64,000 nucleotides of DNA from Xaviernesmea rhizosphaerae. GTDB taxonomy: Bacteria; Pseudomonadota; Alphaproteobacteria; Rhizobiales; Rhizobiaceae. Below are positions 49,122-57,995 of this stretch, in pieces. The notes under the pieces were generated by a model. It made no database searches. It had not been told where the DNA came from and was given only the letters and a program-made list of their open reading frames with translations. The position numbers and the translations under genes are program-made. Position 1 is the first letter of the stretch. Each line of letters starts with the position of its first letter. The stretch covers positions 1-64,000 of the forward strand of contig NZ_MKIO01000019.1 in the NCBI RefSeq assembly GCF_001938945.1. The letters run 5' to 3'.

Positions 49122-49571
49122 ATGAAACAGGGTATCAAAGCTCTTGTTCTCACCGTTGCCACCGCGGCAACCGTTCTGCCCGTCACCGCCGCCCATGCGG
49201 ATGACTGGCGCTACCGCCACCATCGCCATGGCGTCTCCACCGGTGATGCCGTTGCCATCGGCGCGCTTGGCCTCGCCACCGGCCTGATCGTCGGCGGCGC
49301 GGTCGCCAGCCAGCCGCAGCCGGTCTATCAGGATCGTGTCTATATCGATCCTCCTCCGCCGCCGCCGCCGGTCTATCGCCCGAGCTACACCTATGTTGAG
49401 GAAAGCGTGCCGGTCTACCAGCAGCGCACCGTGGTTCGCACCTATGGCACGCTGGAGCCCTGGAGCCAGTCCTGGTACCGCTATTGCGCGGACCGTTATC
49501 GCTCCTTCGACAGCCGCTCCGGCACCTATATCGGCCTCGACGGCCGCTCGCATTTCTGCACGGCCGGCTGA
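49122..49571 (+). CDS. BA14K family protein
   Basis: The 149-residue protein is a homologue of the Brucella immunoreactive 14-kDa protein BA14K. It has a signal peptide (LVLTVATAATVLPVTAAHA), a Gly/Ala-rich membrane-like segment (AIGALGLATGLIVGGAVAS), a Pro/Tyr-rich part (IDPPPPPPPVYRPSY) and the conserved C-terminal BA14K motif (WYRYCADRYRSFDSRSGTY, then LDGRSHFC). The function is poorly understood; Brucella BA14K has been linked to LPS biogenesis and lectin-like activity. A terminator follows. Confidence 0.9.
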   Translation: MKQGIKALVLTVATAATVLPVTAAHADDWRYRHHRHGVSTGDAVAIGALGLATGLIVGGAVASQPQPVYQDRVYIDPPPPPPPVYRPSYTYVEESVPVYQQRTVVRTYGTLEPWSQSWYRYCADRYRSFDSRSGTYIGLDGRSHFCTAG

Positions 49572-49594
49572 TCGCCGAGGCGTTCAGGACATGG

Positions 49595-49623
49595 AAAAAG
49601 GCCGGGTTCGTCCCGGCCTTTTT
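49595..49623 (+). terminator. terminator of the BA14K gene
   Basis: AAAAAGGCCGGG (49595-49606) pairs perfectly with CCCGGCCTTTTT (49612-49623). The A run lets it work in the minus direction as well. Confidence 0.9.
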
Positions 49624-49669
49624 CGTTGGTGACAAAGAGGCGTTATCGAGCTCCGGGAGCAGCGGACCG

Positions 49670-50311
49670 TCACAAACCGCGCAGATAGGGATTGCTGCGC
49701 CGCTCCTCGCCAATGCGCCCGCCCGGGCCGTGGCCGCAGATGAAGCCCATCTCGTCGCCGAGCGGCAGGATCTTGGTGCGGATCGAGTCCATCAGTTGTT
49801 CGTGATTGCCGCCCGGCAGGTCGGTGCGGCCGATCGAGCCATGAAACAGCACATCGCCGAGATGGGCGAAGTTCTGCGCGCGGTTGACATAGACGACATG
49901 GCCGGGCGCATGGCCCGGGCAATGCAGCACCTCGAAGACATGGCCGGAAAAGGAGACGGCATCCCCCTCCTCCAGCCAGCGGTCCGGCACGACATTCTCC
50001 ACCTTCATGGACAGGCCGAAGCGCTCCGCCTGCGTTTCCAGCCGCGCGAGCAAGGGCGCATCGTCCTTGTGCGGACCGATGATCTCGACCCCAAGTGCTT
50101 CTTTCAACTCCTTGGCGCCACCCGCATGGTCGATATGGCCATGGGTGATCCAGATCGCCTTGATCGTCACGGCATTTTCGTCAAGCGTCTGAAGGATCAC
50201 ATCGACATCGCCGCCGGGATCGACAACAACGCCCTCTCGGGTTTCGCTGTCGAACAGGATGGTGCAATTCTGATGGAAATGGGTAACGGGGATGATGCCC
50301 GCTTGCAGCAT
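49670..50311 (-). CDS. MBL-fold metallo-hydrolase, glyoxalase II-like
   Basis: The 213-residue protein has the metallo-beta-lactamase metal motif THGHIDH at residues 56-62 (with H57, H59, D61, H62), HCPGHAPGH and GDVLFHGSIGRTDLPGG. It is closest to YcbL/GloC-type glyoxalase II enzymes, which hydrolyse S-lactoylglutathione. Length fits GloC (about 215 residues). It stands alone on the minus strand. Confidence 0.93.
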   Translation of the reverse strand: MLQAGIIPVTHFHQNCTILFDSETREGVVVDPGGDVDVILQTLDENAVTIKAIWITHGHIDHAGGAKELKEALGVEIIGPHKDDAPLLARLETQAERFGLSMKVENVVPDRWLEEGDAVSFSGHVFEVLHCPGHAPGHVVYVNRAQNFAHLGDVLFHGSIGRTDLPGGNHEQLMDSIRTKILPLGDEMGFICGHGPGGRIGEERRSNPYLRGL

Positions 50312-50488
50312 GGGTCGCGCCTTCTCGTTTGAAGCGTTTCCCTGCCTCTATAAAGCGATCAGACGGTTCTGGAAACATCGGCGCGGCTGCGATGCATGCC
50401 ACGCCGTCGTCGCACAGGCGGCTCCTGCGCCCGGACCGTGAGCGGCGGACTGAGCACAGCAGCCAATCCGACACTCTTGCAAGCCTCC

Positions 50489-50662
50489 TTACTCCACGTC
50501 GGCCGCGACCACTTCGCCGGGCTGGATCTGCGGCGCGGGCAGGTTGATCGTCGTCATCAACAGCGAGAAGACGGCAATATTGGCGGCGATCACGGCCATG
50601 ACGATCGGGCGGAGCTGGCGCGCGGTGGAGGAAGACGGGTCGCAGACGGTGGGGTTCATCAT
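50489..50662 (-). CDS. 57-residue single-pass membrane protein
   Basis: A short frame (MMNPTVCDPSSSTARQLRPI at the start) encodes one membrane helix (IVMAVIAANIAVFSLLMTTI) and an acidic tail (GEVVAADVE). AGGACAGAG lies upstream of the ATG, and the base pattern looks like coding sequence (third-position GC). It is unknown and too short to identify. It shares the minus strand with the downstream MBL gene, 177 bp away. Confidence 0.5.
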   Translation of the reverse strand: MMNPTVCDPSSSTARQLRPIVMAVIAANIAVFSLLMTTINLPAPQIQPGEVVAADVE

Positions 50663-51082
50663 CTCTGTCCTTTGGCGACGCGCCCGGTAGCATCCGGGCC
50701 AACGTCATTCATGTGAAAGCAGCGTTGCGCGCGTCGTATCCGGGAACCAGCCGCCTGCGCGCATCAGGTGATTTGCGGCGAAAACGGCCCTTTTTGCGAT
50801 TTGGTTCCGCTTTTTGCACAGCACAATGCGCAGCCGCGCCTTGTGCCGGACAGGCGTTGCAAAAACGCCACAAATTAGCGTTTGACCGGCCGAAATTTCC
50901 TGCAAGGAACAGCGCCCTCGGCCGCATCCTCGCGCTTTCTGGCAGGATTGACGTGAAAAGAGGTTACCCACCGCGCCGGACATGTTGTACTGACCTGAAG
51001 AGGACGTAAGCGGGCGACGGTCTTGCCGCCTGCAGTAAAGCCATTGGATCAAGGTGTGACAGCACGAGACGACAGATCGGTG
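50663..51082. other. intergenic region upstream of the MarR gene
   Basis: The 420-bp region has no supported gene and several short frames in both directions. It must contain the promoter of the MarR/two-component operon. Confidence 0.35.
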
Positions 51083-51559
51083 ATGAAAGCTATGGCGGCG
51101 CGGGCCGACAAGACGGGTGATTCCGCGGCCGGCGATCCCGCGCTCGACTACGAGATCATCGAGCAGCTCTTCTTCGCCTATCGCGACTTCACCGGCGATC
51201 CCGATGTCATCCTGGAAAAGCGCGGCTTCGGCCGGGCTCATCACCGCGTGCTGCACTTCGTCGATCGCGAACCTGGCATGACGGTGGCCGATCTGCTGGA
51301 TACGCTCAACATCACCAAGCAAAGCCTGGCGCGGGTGTTGAAGCAGCTGATCGACAGCAATTATATTCATCAGGTGGCCGGGCCCGAAGACCGGCGCCAG
51401 CGCAAGCTCTACACCACGCGGGAGGGCAAGGCACTGGCCCGCGCCTTGGCCGAGCCACAATCGCGCCGCATCGCCGAGGCCTTGGCGCGCTCGGGCCCCG
51501 GTGCGCGCGAAACGGTAATCCGCTTTCTCAATGCCATGCGCAATTCCGAGCACGGCTGA
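51083..51559 (+). CDS. MarR-family transcriptional regulator
   Basis: The 158-residue winged-helix protein has the MarR pattern: LFFAYRDFTGDPDVILEKRG, then the HTH (GMTVADLLDTLNITKQSLAR, VLKQLIDSNYIHQV) and the wing (PEDRRQRKLYTTREGKAL). The start at 51083 is uncertain; the frame is open to 51023 and to an internal ATG at 51092. It lies 44 bases before the response-regulator gene on the same strand and may control the two-component operon. Confidence 0.88.
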   Translation: MKAMAARADKTGDSAAGDPALDYEIIEQLFFAYRDFTGDPDVILEKRGFGRAHHRVLHFVDREPGMTVADLLDTLNITKQSLARVLKQLIDSNYIHQVAGPEDRRQRKLYTTREGKALARALAEPQSRRIAEALARSGPGARETVIRFLNAMRNSEHG

Positions 51560-51603
51560 GCGGCGGATGGCTGCTGCGCGATCATTGGGCAGGAGAGACG
51601 AGC

Positions 51604-52308
51604 ATGGAGCCGAAATTGATCCGCGTTGCTGACGATGCGCCGCATCTTCTCGTCGTCGATGACGACCGCCGCATCCGCGATCTGCTCAACCGCTATCTCG
51701 TCGACCAGGGCTTCCGGGTCACCACGGCAAGCGATGCGCCGGAAGCGCGCCGGCGGCTTGATGGCGTCGATTTCGACCTGTTGATCGTCGATGTGATGAT
51801 GCCGGGCGAGACCGGCCTGTCGCTGACACAGAGCCTGCGCAAGATCAAGACCGTGCCGATCATCATGCTCACCGCGCTGGCCGAGCAGAACGCCCGCATC
51901 GAGGGGCTTGAGGCCGGCGCCGACGACTATTTGCCCAAGCCCTTCGACCCGCGCGAACTGGTGCTGCGCATCAACAATATCCTGCGCCGCCATGCGCCCG
52001 CCATCTCGCCCAAGGTGGAACAGGTGATCTTCGGCCCCTTCACCTTTTCCGTGGTGCGCAAGGAACTGCGGCGCGGGGCCGAGCATATCCGGCTGACGGA
52101 CCGCGAGCAGGAGATGATGATGCTCTTCTCCCAGCGCGCCGGCGAAACGATCCCACGTCATGAATTGGTGGGCGACGACGCCGAGGTCGGCGAGCGCACG
52201 ATCGACGTGCAGATCAACCGCCTGCGCCGCAAGATCGAGGACGACCCGTCCAACCCGATCTTCCTGCAGACGGTGCGCGGCATCGGCTACAGGCTGAGCG
52301 TGGACTAA
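51604..52308 (+). CDS. OmpR-family response regulator
   Basis: The 234-residue protein has a receiver domain (LLVVDDDRRIRDLLNRYLVD, phosphorylation site D63 in LIVDVMMPGETG, GADDYLPKPFDPRELV) and an OmpR/PhoB winged helix (LTDREQEMMMLFSQRAGETI, IDVQINRLRRKIEDDPSNPI). The last codons run into the inverted-repeat element: the TAA stop codon at 52306-52308 is the first three bases of the 52306-52572 palindrome. The histidine kinase gene follows 324 bases later. Confidence 0.95.
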   Translation: MEPKLIRVADDAPHLLVVDDDRRIRDLLNRYLVDQGFRVTTASDAPEARRRLDGVDFDLLIVDVMMPGETGLSLTQSLRKIKTVPIIMLTALAEQNARIEGLEAGADDYLPKPFDPRELVLRINNILRRHAPAISPKVEQVIFGPFTFSVVRKELRRGAEHIRLTDREQEMMMLFSQRAGETIPRHELVGDDAEVGERTIDVQINRLRRKIEDDPSNPIFLQTVRGIGYRLSVD

Positions 52309-52572
52309 TACCAAGGCTCGCTGATAGGAACCCATAGGACCGTCTTCCCGTCGTTTCCGGCTAGGAGAGGTCCGAAGAGCGATGCCGTTGCATCGGTCGA
52401 GGGCGTCGACACCGCCGGAAGCGTCGGGAAGACGGCCGGAGGTGGCACAGGCTTGACCGCTGGCGTCGTTGCGTCGCTTGGACGATGCGGTAGCATCGCC
52501 CTGCGCACCGCGCCGAGCCAGCGATCAAGCCTGTGCCATCCTATGAGTTCATATCAGCGAGCCTTGGTATTA
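52306..52572. repeat. 267-bp Y-shaped inverted-repeat element (MITE-like)
   Basis: Terminal 34-bp inverted repeats match with two mismatches: left (52306-52339, starting TAATACCAAGGCTCGCTGAT) and right (52539-52572). Inside are two further arms. Arm 1 pairs 52340-52360 with 52415-52435 (21 bp, two mismatches) and has a tip CGATGC-CGTT-GCATCG. Arm 2 pairs 52443-52464 with 52517-52538 (22 bp, one mismatch) and has a tip CGATGC-GGTA-GCATCG. The whole thus folds as a three-way junction with almost no bases outside paired arms except the parts below the tips. It has no coding capacity. Confidence 0.85.
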
Positions 52573-52631
52573 GGCGCGCGAAGCGCGACACCCCATGGAT
52601 GGTGTCATCCGGGGATGCGAAGGGAAGATCG

Positions 52632-54008
52632 ATGGCCATCAGCGACACCGTTTCCACCGGGGTGAAGCCGCCTTCCGGCTTTGGCCCTTATCGCCGCGCC
52701 ACCCGCTGGCTGCGCCGGCAATTGCCGATGGGCCTTTATGCGCGCTCGCTGCTGATCGTTATCATCCCCATGGTGCTGCTGCAGTCCGTCGTCGCCTCGG
52801 TCTTCATGGAGCGCCACTGGCAGCTCGTCACCGAGCGGCTCTCCGCCGCCGTCGTCGGTCAGATCGCCGGCATCATCGAACTCATCGAAAGCTCGCCGCC
52901 GCAGGAATATGACAATATCGTGCGCATCGCGCGCGAGCATATGAACCTGACCGTCATCATCGAGCCGATCCAGCCCTTCCCGCCGGAGCGTCCACGCCCG
53001 CTTTTCGGCATTCTCGACCGGATTCTCGGCGACGAGATCGAGGACCAGATCAAGAAGCCCTTCTGGCTCGATACCTTCGGCGACACGGTGCAGATCCGCA
53101 TCAGGATCGACGATCACCGCATGGCCCGCGTCTTCGTGCGCCGCAATCAGGCCTATGCGTCCAACACCCATATCTTCCTGGTGTGGATGGTCGGCGCGTC
53201 ACTGGTGCTGCTGACCATCGCCATCCTGTTTCTGCGCGGGCAGATCCGCCCTATTCTCGCGCTCGCGCGCGCGGCGGAAAGCTTCGGCAAGGGGCAGAAG
53301 ATCGACGATTTCTCCCCGCGCGGGGCGGAAGAGGTGCGGCGCGCCGGCTTCGCCTTCATCCAGATGCGCGAGCGCATCGAGCGGCAGATCGAGCAGCGCA
53401 CGGCCATGCTGACCGGCGTCAGCCATGACCTGCGCACCATTCTCACCCGCTTCAAGCTGCAGCTGGCGCTGGCCGGCGACAATCCCGACCTGCAGGGGCT
53501 GAACGAGGATGTCGCCGACATGCAGAACATGCTGGAGGGCTATCTGGCCTTCGCGCGCGGCGAGGCGGAGGAGGATGTGGGCGAGCTGCGGCTAAGCGAC
53601 GTGATGACCCGTCTCAAGGTGGAGGCCGAGCTGCATGGCAAGGACCTGACCGTCGATGTCGAAGGCGAGGATCTCATCGCCGTGCGCCCGAACGCCTTCA
53701 CCCGGCTCGTCGCCAATCTCGCCTCCAACGCCTATCGCTATGCCGACCGCGTGCATGTGGAGGCCCGCCACAGCGCCCGCTGGCTGACCATCACTTTCGA
53801 CGATGACGGCCCCGGCATTCCCGAAAGCGCGCGCGACGATGTGTTCAAACCGTTCTTTCGGCTGGACGAGGCCCGCAATCTCGACAGCTCCGGCACGGGC
53901 CTCGGCCTGGCCATTGCTCTCGACATCGCCCGCAGCCATGGCGGCAATGTCACGCTCGGCGACAGCCCGCTCGGGGGGCTCAGGGCCGTGGTGCGGGTGC
54001 CTGCGTGA
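52632..54008 (+). CDS. EnvZ-like sensor histidine kinase
   Basis: The 458-residue inner-membrane kinase has two membrane helices (LLIVIIPMVLLQSVVASVFM; HIFLVWMVGASLVLLTIAIL), a periplasmic domain between them, a HAMP region, the phosphorylated histidine H265 in GVSHDLRTILTRFKLQLALA and the ATPase domain (NLASNAYRYADRV; FDDDGPGIPESARDDVFKPF; SSGTGLGLAIALDIARSHGG). It is the partner of the upstream OmpR-type regulator. The ATG at 52632 follows AGGGAAG. It is separated from its regulator by the palindromic element. Confidence 0.94.
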   Translation: MAISDTVSTGVKPPSGFGPYRRATRWLRRQLPMGLYARSLLIVIIPMVLLQSVVASVFMERHWQLVTERLSAAVVGQIAGIIELIESSPPQEYDNIVRIAREHMNLTVIIEPIQPFPPERPRPLFGILDRILGDEIEDQIKKPFWLDTFGDTVQIRIRIDDHRMARVFVRRNQAYASNTHIFLVWMVGASLVLLTIAILFLRGQIRPILALARAAESFGKGQKIDDFSPRGAEEVRRAGFAFIQMRERIERQIEQRTAMLTGVSHDLRTILTRFKLQLALAGDNPDLQGLNEDVADMQNMLEGYLAFARGEAEEDVGELRLSDVMTRLKVEAELHGKDLTVDVEGEDLIAVRPNAFTRLVANLASNAYRYADRVHVEARHSARWLTITFDDDGPGIPESARDDVFKPFFRLDEARNLDSSGTGLGLAIALDIARSHGGNVTLGDSPLGGLRAVVRVPA

Positions 54009-54049
54009 GAAGAGAGCCACGAACAAGGCTGGAGCTCTCGCTCAAGGTC

Positions 54050-54436
54050 CTACACGGCCACGAACTCGACCTTGATCCGATCCGGATCCTCGACATAAAG
54101 GGCGTAATGCGTCTCGCCGCCGGCGAAAGGGTAGCGCTCGTCATAAAGTGAGACAATTCCGGATGACAGGCAGAAGGCCCGCAGCGCATCCACCGCATCC
54201 CGGCCTTCGACGCGAAAAGCGAGGTGGTTGAGGCCGACTCCGCAGCGGTGATAGGTCTGCTCCCGATATCTCTCTTTGACCTGAACGAAGGTGAGGTAGG
54301 CATCCCTGTGGTTTCCAAGGGTAAAACCTTCACCCCAGAAGGCCGTCTCCTCATAGCCCAGTTGCGCGAGCAGCGTGGACCAGAAGTCGAAGGAGGCATC
54401 GAGATCGGAGACGTAGATTTCGACATGATGCAGCAT
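54050..54436 (-). CDS. VOC-family (glyoxalase/dioxygenase-fold) protein
   Basis: The 128-residue protein has one vicinal-oxygen-chelate domain: LHHVEIYVSDLDASFDFWST at the start, YHRCGVGLNHLAFRVEGRDA and HYALYVEDPDRIKVEFVAV at the end. Metal-binding His8-like, His and Glu residues are present, so it may be a glyoxalase-like or antibiotic-modifying enzyme. The ATG at 54436 follows CAGGAG, which excludes the longer frame. It is convergent with the histidine kinase. Confidence 0.85.
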   Translation of the reverse strand: MLHHVEIYVSDLDASFDFWSTLLAQLGYEETAFWGEGFTLGNHRDAYLTFVQVKERYREQTYHRCGVGLNHLAFRVEGRDAVDALRAFCLSSGIVSLYDERYPFAGGETHYALYVEDPDRIKVEFVAV

Positions 54437-54519
54437 GGCGCACTCCTGTTTCCGGCCGCACTCCACCCGTCAGCCATCATGGATGCCGCCGGCAGAGATC
54501 GATAACGGTCCAGAAACGC

Positions 54520-54861
54520 CTACATCAGCCGATGGCCGTTCGGCACCGGCCGCTCGACGCTCGCCAGAACGATGGCGCCGTTCTCGTCGGCGAAGCCGAG
54601 CGTGAGCACTTCCGAACGGAACGGACCGATCTGGCGCGGGGCGAAATTCACCACAGCGAGCACTTGTCGGCCCACCAGCCCCTCAGGGGTATAGTGGACG
54701 GTGATCTGCGCGGAGGATTTCTTCAGCCCGATCTCGGGGCCGAAATCGATCACCAGCTTGATCGCCGGCTTGCGCGCCTCGGGAAAAGGCTGCGCCTCGA
54801 CGATGGTGCCGGTGCGGATATCGACCTTCTCGAAATCGGAAAAGGGAATGGTGTCGCTCAT
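54520..54861 (-). CDS. csaA: tRNA-binding protein CsaA
   Basis: The 113-residue protein has the CsaA/EMAPII-like OB-fold tRNA-binding domain: [60 protein letters not shown]. CsaA was described as a chaperone-like protein and binds tRNA. It is the third gene of a probable operon with ybjN-like and proC genes; proC ends five bases before its start. Confidence 0.93.
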   Translation of the reverse strand: MSDTIPFSDFEKVDIRTGTIVEAQPFPEARKPAIKLVIDFGPEIGLKKSSAQITVHYTPEGLVGRQVLAVVNFAPRQIGPFRSEVLTLGFADENGAIVLASVERPVPNGHRLM

Positions 54862-54866
54862 CGGAT

Positions 54867-55688
54867 TCAGGCCTTGCCCAGTTCTTCCGCGCGCCGGCGG
54901 GCGGCGGCAATGGCGGCGTCGAACACCGGCTGCAGGCCATCCTCGGCCATGAGCACGGACAGTGCCGCCGCGGTGGTGCCGCCGGGAGAGGTAACGTTCT
55001 GTCGAAGCGTGGCCGCGGTGTCGGGGGACCGGTGAAGCAGTTCACCGGCCCCCGCGACGGTTTCCCGCGCGAGCCGCATGGCGAGGTCCGCCTGGAGACC
55101 GGCCTTGCGACCGGCCTCTGCCATGCATTCGACGAGATAGAAGACATAGGCCGGGCCGCTGCCGGAGACGGCCGTGACCGCATCGATATCGGCCTCCGTC
55201 TCGACCCATTCGACCGGGCCGCTGACCTTGAGAAGCGCATCGACGCGGGCGCGCGCGGCGGCATCGACGGCGGCATTGGCAAAGGCGCCGGTGACCCCGC
55301 GGCCGATCATGGCCGGCGTGTTCGGCATGGCCCTGACCATGGCGGCCGGGCCGAGCAGGCTTTCGAAATAGGCGAGCGTGCGCCCGGCGGCGACGGAGAC
55401 CACGGTCGTCTGCGGCCCGACGAGGGTCTTCAGCGGCGGCAGCACATCATCCATGATCTGCGGCTTGACCGCGAGGAACAAAATGCCGGCCGTCAGATCC
55501 TGCGGCGCCTCCGTTTCCAGCCGCGCGCCCTTCTCGGCGATCAGCGGCGCCAGCGCCTTGGCGCCGCCGGGATCGACCACGACGATGCCGCTGGGATCGA
55601 CGCCGCTGTCGAGCCAGCCCTTGAGCATGGCGCCGCCCATATTGCCCGCGCCGATGAGAACGATCGGCCCGTCACCCGTCTGCTGCAT
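54867..55688 (-). CDS. proC: pyrroline-5-carboxylate reductase ProC
   Basis: ProC makes proline from pyrroline-5-carboxylate with NAD(P)H. The 273-residue protein has the Rossmann motif [60 protein letters not shown] and the C-terminal helical domain [20 protein letters not shown] with [13 protein letters not shown]. The ATG at 55688 is chosen; the earlier in-frame ATG lies before the ybjN stop region. It is five bases after the YbjN-like gene and directly before csaA. Confidence 0.96.
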   Translation of the reverse strand: MQQTGDGPIVLIGAGNMGGAMLKGWLDSGVDPSGIVVVDPGGAKALAPLIAEKGARLETEAPQDLTAGILFLAVKPQIMDDVLPPLKTLVGPQTTVVSVAAGRTLAYFESLLGPAAMVRAMPNTPAMIGRGVTGAFANAAVDAAARARVDALLKVSGPVEWVETEADIDAVTAVSGSGPAYVFYLVECMAEAGRKAGLQADLAMRLARETVAGAGELLHRSPDTAATLRQNVTSPGGTTAAALSVLMAEDGLQPVFDAAIAAARRRAEELGKA

Positions 55689-55693
55689 CGGTC

Positions 55694-56185
55694 TCACGCC
55701 TCGCCAACCGTTTCGAACAGGGCGGCTTCCACCGCCGTGCGCGCATCCACGCCGCAATTGACGACGAACTGGAAGGCCTGGAAATAGCTCTCGCAGGCAT
55801 CGAGAGCGCTCGACAGCAGCACCTCGACCTGGCGGTCGGTCGGCTCGGCGCCGCCGGCGAGCAGCAGCGACTGGCGGAAGATCACCACATCCTCCTGCCG
55901 CCAGAGATCGAAATGGCCCATCAGCACCTGCCCGTTAATGTGGGACAGAAGCTCGTTGACCGCGCTCACCCGGCTATCGGGGATCGCCAGATCGAAGGCC
56001 ACGGCCAGATGCAGCGCCTCGAACTCTTCCATCCAGGAAAAGGAGATGTGGTAGTCGGCGCAGGTGCCCGCGACCGCCATGGCAATCTCGTCCTCGCCCG
56101 AGCGCTCGAAGCTCCAGTCATTGTTGGCGGCGACGAACTCGATCATGTCGACCGGGTTGGATTGACGCTGCAGTTCCATTCTCAT
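55694..56185 (-). CDS. YbjN domain protein
   Basis: The 163-residue protein belongs to the YbjN family (type III secretion chaperone-like fold, function unknown, linked to stress in E. coli). It shows NPVDMIEFVAANNDWSFERS, ISFSWMEEFEALHLAVAFDL and VLMGHFDLWRQEDVVIFRQS. The start at 56185 (MRMELQ) or 56179 is likely; upstream codons lack family features. It heads an operon with proC and csaA and may be expressed with proline synthesis. Confidence 0.88.
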   Translation of the reverse strand: MRMELQRQSNPVDMIEFVAANNDWSFERSGEDEIAMAVAGTCADYHISFSWMEEFEALHLAVAFDLAIPDSRVSAVNELLSHINGQVLMGHFDLWRQEDVVIFRQSLLLAGGAEPTDRQVEVLLSSALDACESYFQAFQFVVNCGVDARTAVEAALFETVGEA

Positions 56186-56683
56186 CGGGCTCTCGCACCA
56201 TGTTCGGCCAGCGGGAGAAGGAGCTTCCCCTTCCCCACGGCATCTTCCTTCTTCGCCTGCCGAAAGACCAAGCGACATCGCGCCCACGGGCGGCGAAAGC
56301 CCGCGAAACTGCATCGGCAAACAGCAAACTCATGATTTCACCGAGGGCGAGACATTTTCCCGGGCCTGCTTTCAAGCCTGCCGGGCACTGCGCCATCCGT
56401 TCCGAATCATCATTTAAAATCAGTGTATAATGACGGATTCCGCAAACCAGCCCCCGGCTGCAAAAAAGCCGTGCAAGGCCGCGTTTCAGCTTGGAAAATT
56501 GATTCAGCGAGCCGGGATAAATGATTCAGCGAACAGCGTTTTTGCCACATGTCCACAGGCTGCGATTTTTTCATGAATCGCAACGGGAACGAGCCTCCAA
56601 AGCGCAAGGAAGCCCCGCCGCCGAACGCAAAAACGGCGCCGTTGCGGCGCCGTTTTCAAACAGATGGAGACAGAGGCAACCGC
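56186..56683. other. intergenic region between ybjN and ubiK
   Basis: The 500-bp region carries the ybjN promoter on the minus strand (AT-rich near 56400-56560) and the terminator of ubiK at 56630-56656. No gene is supported. Confidence 0.4.
56630..56656 (-). terminator. terminator of ubiK
   Basis: AAAACGGCGCC (56630-56640) pairs with GGCGCCGTTTT (56646-56656). On the minus strand the T run follows the stem just downstream of the ubiK stop codon. Confidence 0.85.
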
Positions 56684-56980
56684 TCAAAGCGGTGTCGCCG
56701 TCCCGCCCTCCGTCGGCTGCGCCGGCTCGGCAGCGGCGAGCTTGGCTTCGAGCGCGGCGAGACGGGCCGTCAGCGCGTCGTTTTCCTCGCGCGCCTTCAG
56801 GGCCATTTCCTTCACGGCCTCGAATTCCTCGCGCTTGACGACATCAAGCGAGTTGAGGAAGCGCTCGGTCTGCGCCTTGAAGGCGGTTTCCATCTCGCGC
56901 CGGACGCCCTGGGCAGCGCCGGCCGCATCGGTCATCAACTTGGCGAAGTCATCCATAATGCGATTGGTGCCTGTGGTCAT
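56684..56980 (-). CDS. ubiK: UbiK/BMFP-type accessory factor
   Basis: The 98-residue protein of the YqiC/UbiK family (membrane fusogenic, coiled-coil) helps ubiquinone synthesis and binds membrane lipids. It has DDFAKLMTDAAGAAQGVRRE and a C-terminal coiled coil (EFEAVKEMALKAREENDALT, then RLAALEAKLAAAEPAQP). It is divergent from the lgt-methyltransferase operon, the usual order in rhizobia. Confidence 0.9.
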   Translation of the reverse strand: MTTGTNRIMDDFAKLMTDAAGAAQGVRREMETAFKAQTERFLNSLDVVKREEFEAVKEMALKAREENDALTARLAALEAKLAAAEPAQPTEGGTATPL

Positions 56981-57143
56981 CGAAATCTCCGGCTCTCATG
57001 GGACCTGTTCCTGAGGTAGGGGGAGCGCGCATCCGTTGCAAGGAAAATAGCAGTGAATCGACAGCCTTAACCGCCCTGCCCCGGCTTGACCGCTCGGCCG
57101 CGCGCCGTCATGGTCCAGCCGAGACAAGGCTGGAAGACCGCTT

Positions 57144-57995
57144 TTGCACACCGTCGCGACCCTTTTGTCGATTTTGCCCTTTCCCCAGATCGATCCGGTG
57201 ATCGTGGCGATCGGCCCGCTGAAAATCCATTGGTATGGGCTGGCCTATGTCGCCGGCATTCTCGTCGGCTGGCGCTATGCGCGCATGTTGCTGGCCACGC
57301 CGCGCCTGTGGCGGCGCGACACGCCGCCTGCGAGCCTCGAGGCGATCGACGATTTCATCCTCTGGGTGGCCGCCGGCATCGTTCTGGGCGGCCGCATCGG
57401 CTATGTGCTGTTTTACGATTTCGCCGCCGTGGTCGAGAACCCGCTGCGGGCGCTGCAGATCTGGAATGGCGGCATGTCCTTCCATGGCGGCCTGCTGGGC
57501 ACGACCCTTGCCATGGTGCTCTTCGCCCGCAAGCGGGCGATCCCGATGTGGAGCCTGTTCGATATCGTCGCGGCCGTGGTGCCGATCGGCCTGTTTTTCG
57601 GGCGGCTCGGCAATTTCATCAATGGCGAGCTCTGGGGCCGCATCACCGATGTACCCTGGGCCATGGTGTTTCCCACCGGCGGCCCCTTCGCCCGCCATCC
57701 GAGCCAGCTTTACGAGGCCGGGCTAGAAGGCATCGTGCTGTTCATCGTGCTGGCCGTGCTGATCTATCGCGGCCGTGCGCTGAAGACACCGGGCCTGATC
57801 GCCGGCGTCTTCGTCACGGGCTATGGGCTTGCCCGCATCGTGGTCGAGAATTTCCGCGAGCCGGATGCGCAGCTCGGCTATCTCCTGGGCGGCTGGCTGA
57901 CCATGGGCATGCTCCTGTCGCTGCCGATGGTGGCCGCGGGCCTGTGGGCCATCTGGCGCGCGCGCCGCGCCGCGGCCCTGGAAGGAGCGCGCTGA
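57144..57995 (+). CDS. lgt: prolipoprotein diacylglyceryl transferase Lgt
   Basis: Lgt adds diacylglycerol to the cysteine of prolipoproteins in the inner membrane. The 283-residue, seven-helix protein shows [20 protein letters not shown], the [20 protein letters not shown] segment with the HGGL motif and the signature [14 protein letters not shown]. The start is a TTG at 57144 with GGAAG upstream; no ATG lies early enough. The stop codon shares its A with the ATG of the next gene (TGATG). Confidence 0.96.
   Translation: MHTVATLLSILPFPQIDPVIVAIGPLKIHWYGLAYVAGILVGWRYARMLLATPRLWRRDTPPASLEAIDDFILWVAAGIVLGGRIGYVLFYDFAAVVENPLRALQIWNGGMSFHGGLLGTTLAMVLFARKRAIPMWSLFDIVAAVVPIGLFFGRLGNFINGELWGRITDVPWAMVFPTGGPFARHPSQLYEAGLEGIVLFIVLAVLIYRGRALKTPGLIAGVFVTGYGLARIVVENFREPDAQLGYLLGGWLTMGMLLSLPMVAAGLWAIWRARRAAALEGAR

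Noticed and set aside
48824..49204. 126-codon frame overlapping the start of the BA14K gene
   Set aside because: It overlaps a gene with clear signal peptide and family motif in another frame, and its own composition is not protein-like.
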